Below are positions 63,701-64,000 of a stretch of DNA of 64,000 nt, in pieces. Position 1 is the stretch's first letter. Each line of letters begins with the position of its first letter. This stretch comes from Cydia pomonella (Eukaryota; Arthropoda; Insecta; Lepidoptera; Tortricidae), in contig NC_084724.1 of assembly GCF_033807575.1 (NCBI RefSeq), positions 14,251,228-14,315,227 on the forward strand, read 5' to 3'. The position numbers were made by a program, and so were the translations under genes. Below the pieces are notes generated by a model. That model was not told the origin of the DNA, did not search any database, and saw only the letters and a program-made list of their open reading frames with translations.

Positions 63701-64000
63701 CCAGTAGCGGCGCGTGAAAATTCTGGCTAGGTAACTCGGAACAAAAAAAAATCTAATTTATCATTAGGTATGTACTTTTTTTCATGATAAAAGTGAAGCG
63801 TGCGCTAGGTGTATCCTTGGGCGCAACATTTTGCAGTTAATGAATAATCACCTTTGCCATACTATTATACACCAAAACATACAAAATTTCACGGGCTTAG
63901 TAACTGCACAAAAATTTGTTCACAAAACTAAATAAAATCACATAAAAATATTTAAAACTCTAATAATAACAACAAGCCTTGGTATCAACCGCGACGGGAG
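63701..64000. other. AT-rich end of window, no gene recognised
   Basis: May include untranslated sequence upstream of the Gypsy gag, but no LTR boundary or primer-binding site is clear. Confidence 0.35.

Overview
This window is eukaryotic and most probably from a moth or butterfly (Lepidoptera). The evidence is AT-rich DNA packed with interspersed families I recognise from lepidopteran genomes: the GGGTTCCGTA / (GACA)n repeats, a Metulj-like tRNA SINE, a second lepidopteran tRNA SINE, RTs of LINEs with hexamer tails, a Tc1-like transposon, BEL/Pao and Ty3/Gypsy remnants, and an insect 18S-ITS1-5.8S fragment. I see no complete, intact host gene. The species cannot be read from the sequence alone.

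Layout. 1-11,100: repeats and anonymous AT-rich DNA. It holds families I call A (about 700 bp, ends in GACA repeats and a GGGTTCCG/CGGAACCC hairpin), B (0.5-1.7 kb, same tail, internal unit of about 290 bp), C (ends AACCGACTTCAA/TTGAAGTCGGTT) and D, plus a LINE 3' fragment. 11,100-13,770: a B copy abutting a decayed BEL/Pao gag-pol. 14,280-15,570 (minus): two exons of the ribosome-assembly factor LTV1, one containing a seven-copy tandem array of 112-127 bp, the other an in-frame stop. 17,200-19,000 (minus): two properly bordered exons of a glycoside hydrolase family 1 gene plus three decayed copies of one exon. 19,000-23,180: a C element with a B copy nested in it, then Helitron-like copies.

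23,184-33,020: a Tc1-like transposon with matched inverted ends, blown up to 9.8 kb by nested insertions. These include a family A copy that itself carries a LINE with a 945-codon endonuclease/RT ORF, a second A copy, a frameshifted tyrosine recombinase with an apparent intron, and a B copy. 33,484-39,407: a Jockey-like LINE bounded by 11-bp target duplications, inserted in an older LINE and itself split by an inverted-repeat element flanked by 9-bp duplications. 41,100-42,900 (minus): another LINE with an L1-ORF1p-like ORF1 and a deleted ORF2. 43,957-46,151: a palindrome of about 2.2 kb with arms of about 1 kb. 46,150-50,480: a mosaic of Gypsy LTR/gag/pol, a diverged rDNA fragment and a LINE RT fragment. 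51,278-53,979: a C element invaded by two A copies, one of which is invaded again. 55,000-64,000: B/A copies, two tRNA-derived SINEs, a Helitron-like copy, hairpin MITEs, a LINE RT end and a second Gypsy gag/pol remnant.

The genes do not form a pathway. What links them is insertion history: there are at least three nesting levels at two places, gene fragments (LTV1, GH1) and rDNA debris. This looks like a heterochromatic or W-like compartment, but that is inference. The most unusual objects are the 2.2-kb palindrome, the Gypsy/rDNA/LINE mosaic, the exon-internal LTV1 array, and the GH1 exon copies.
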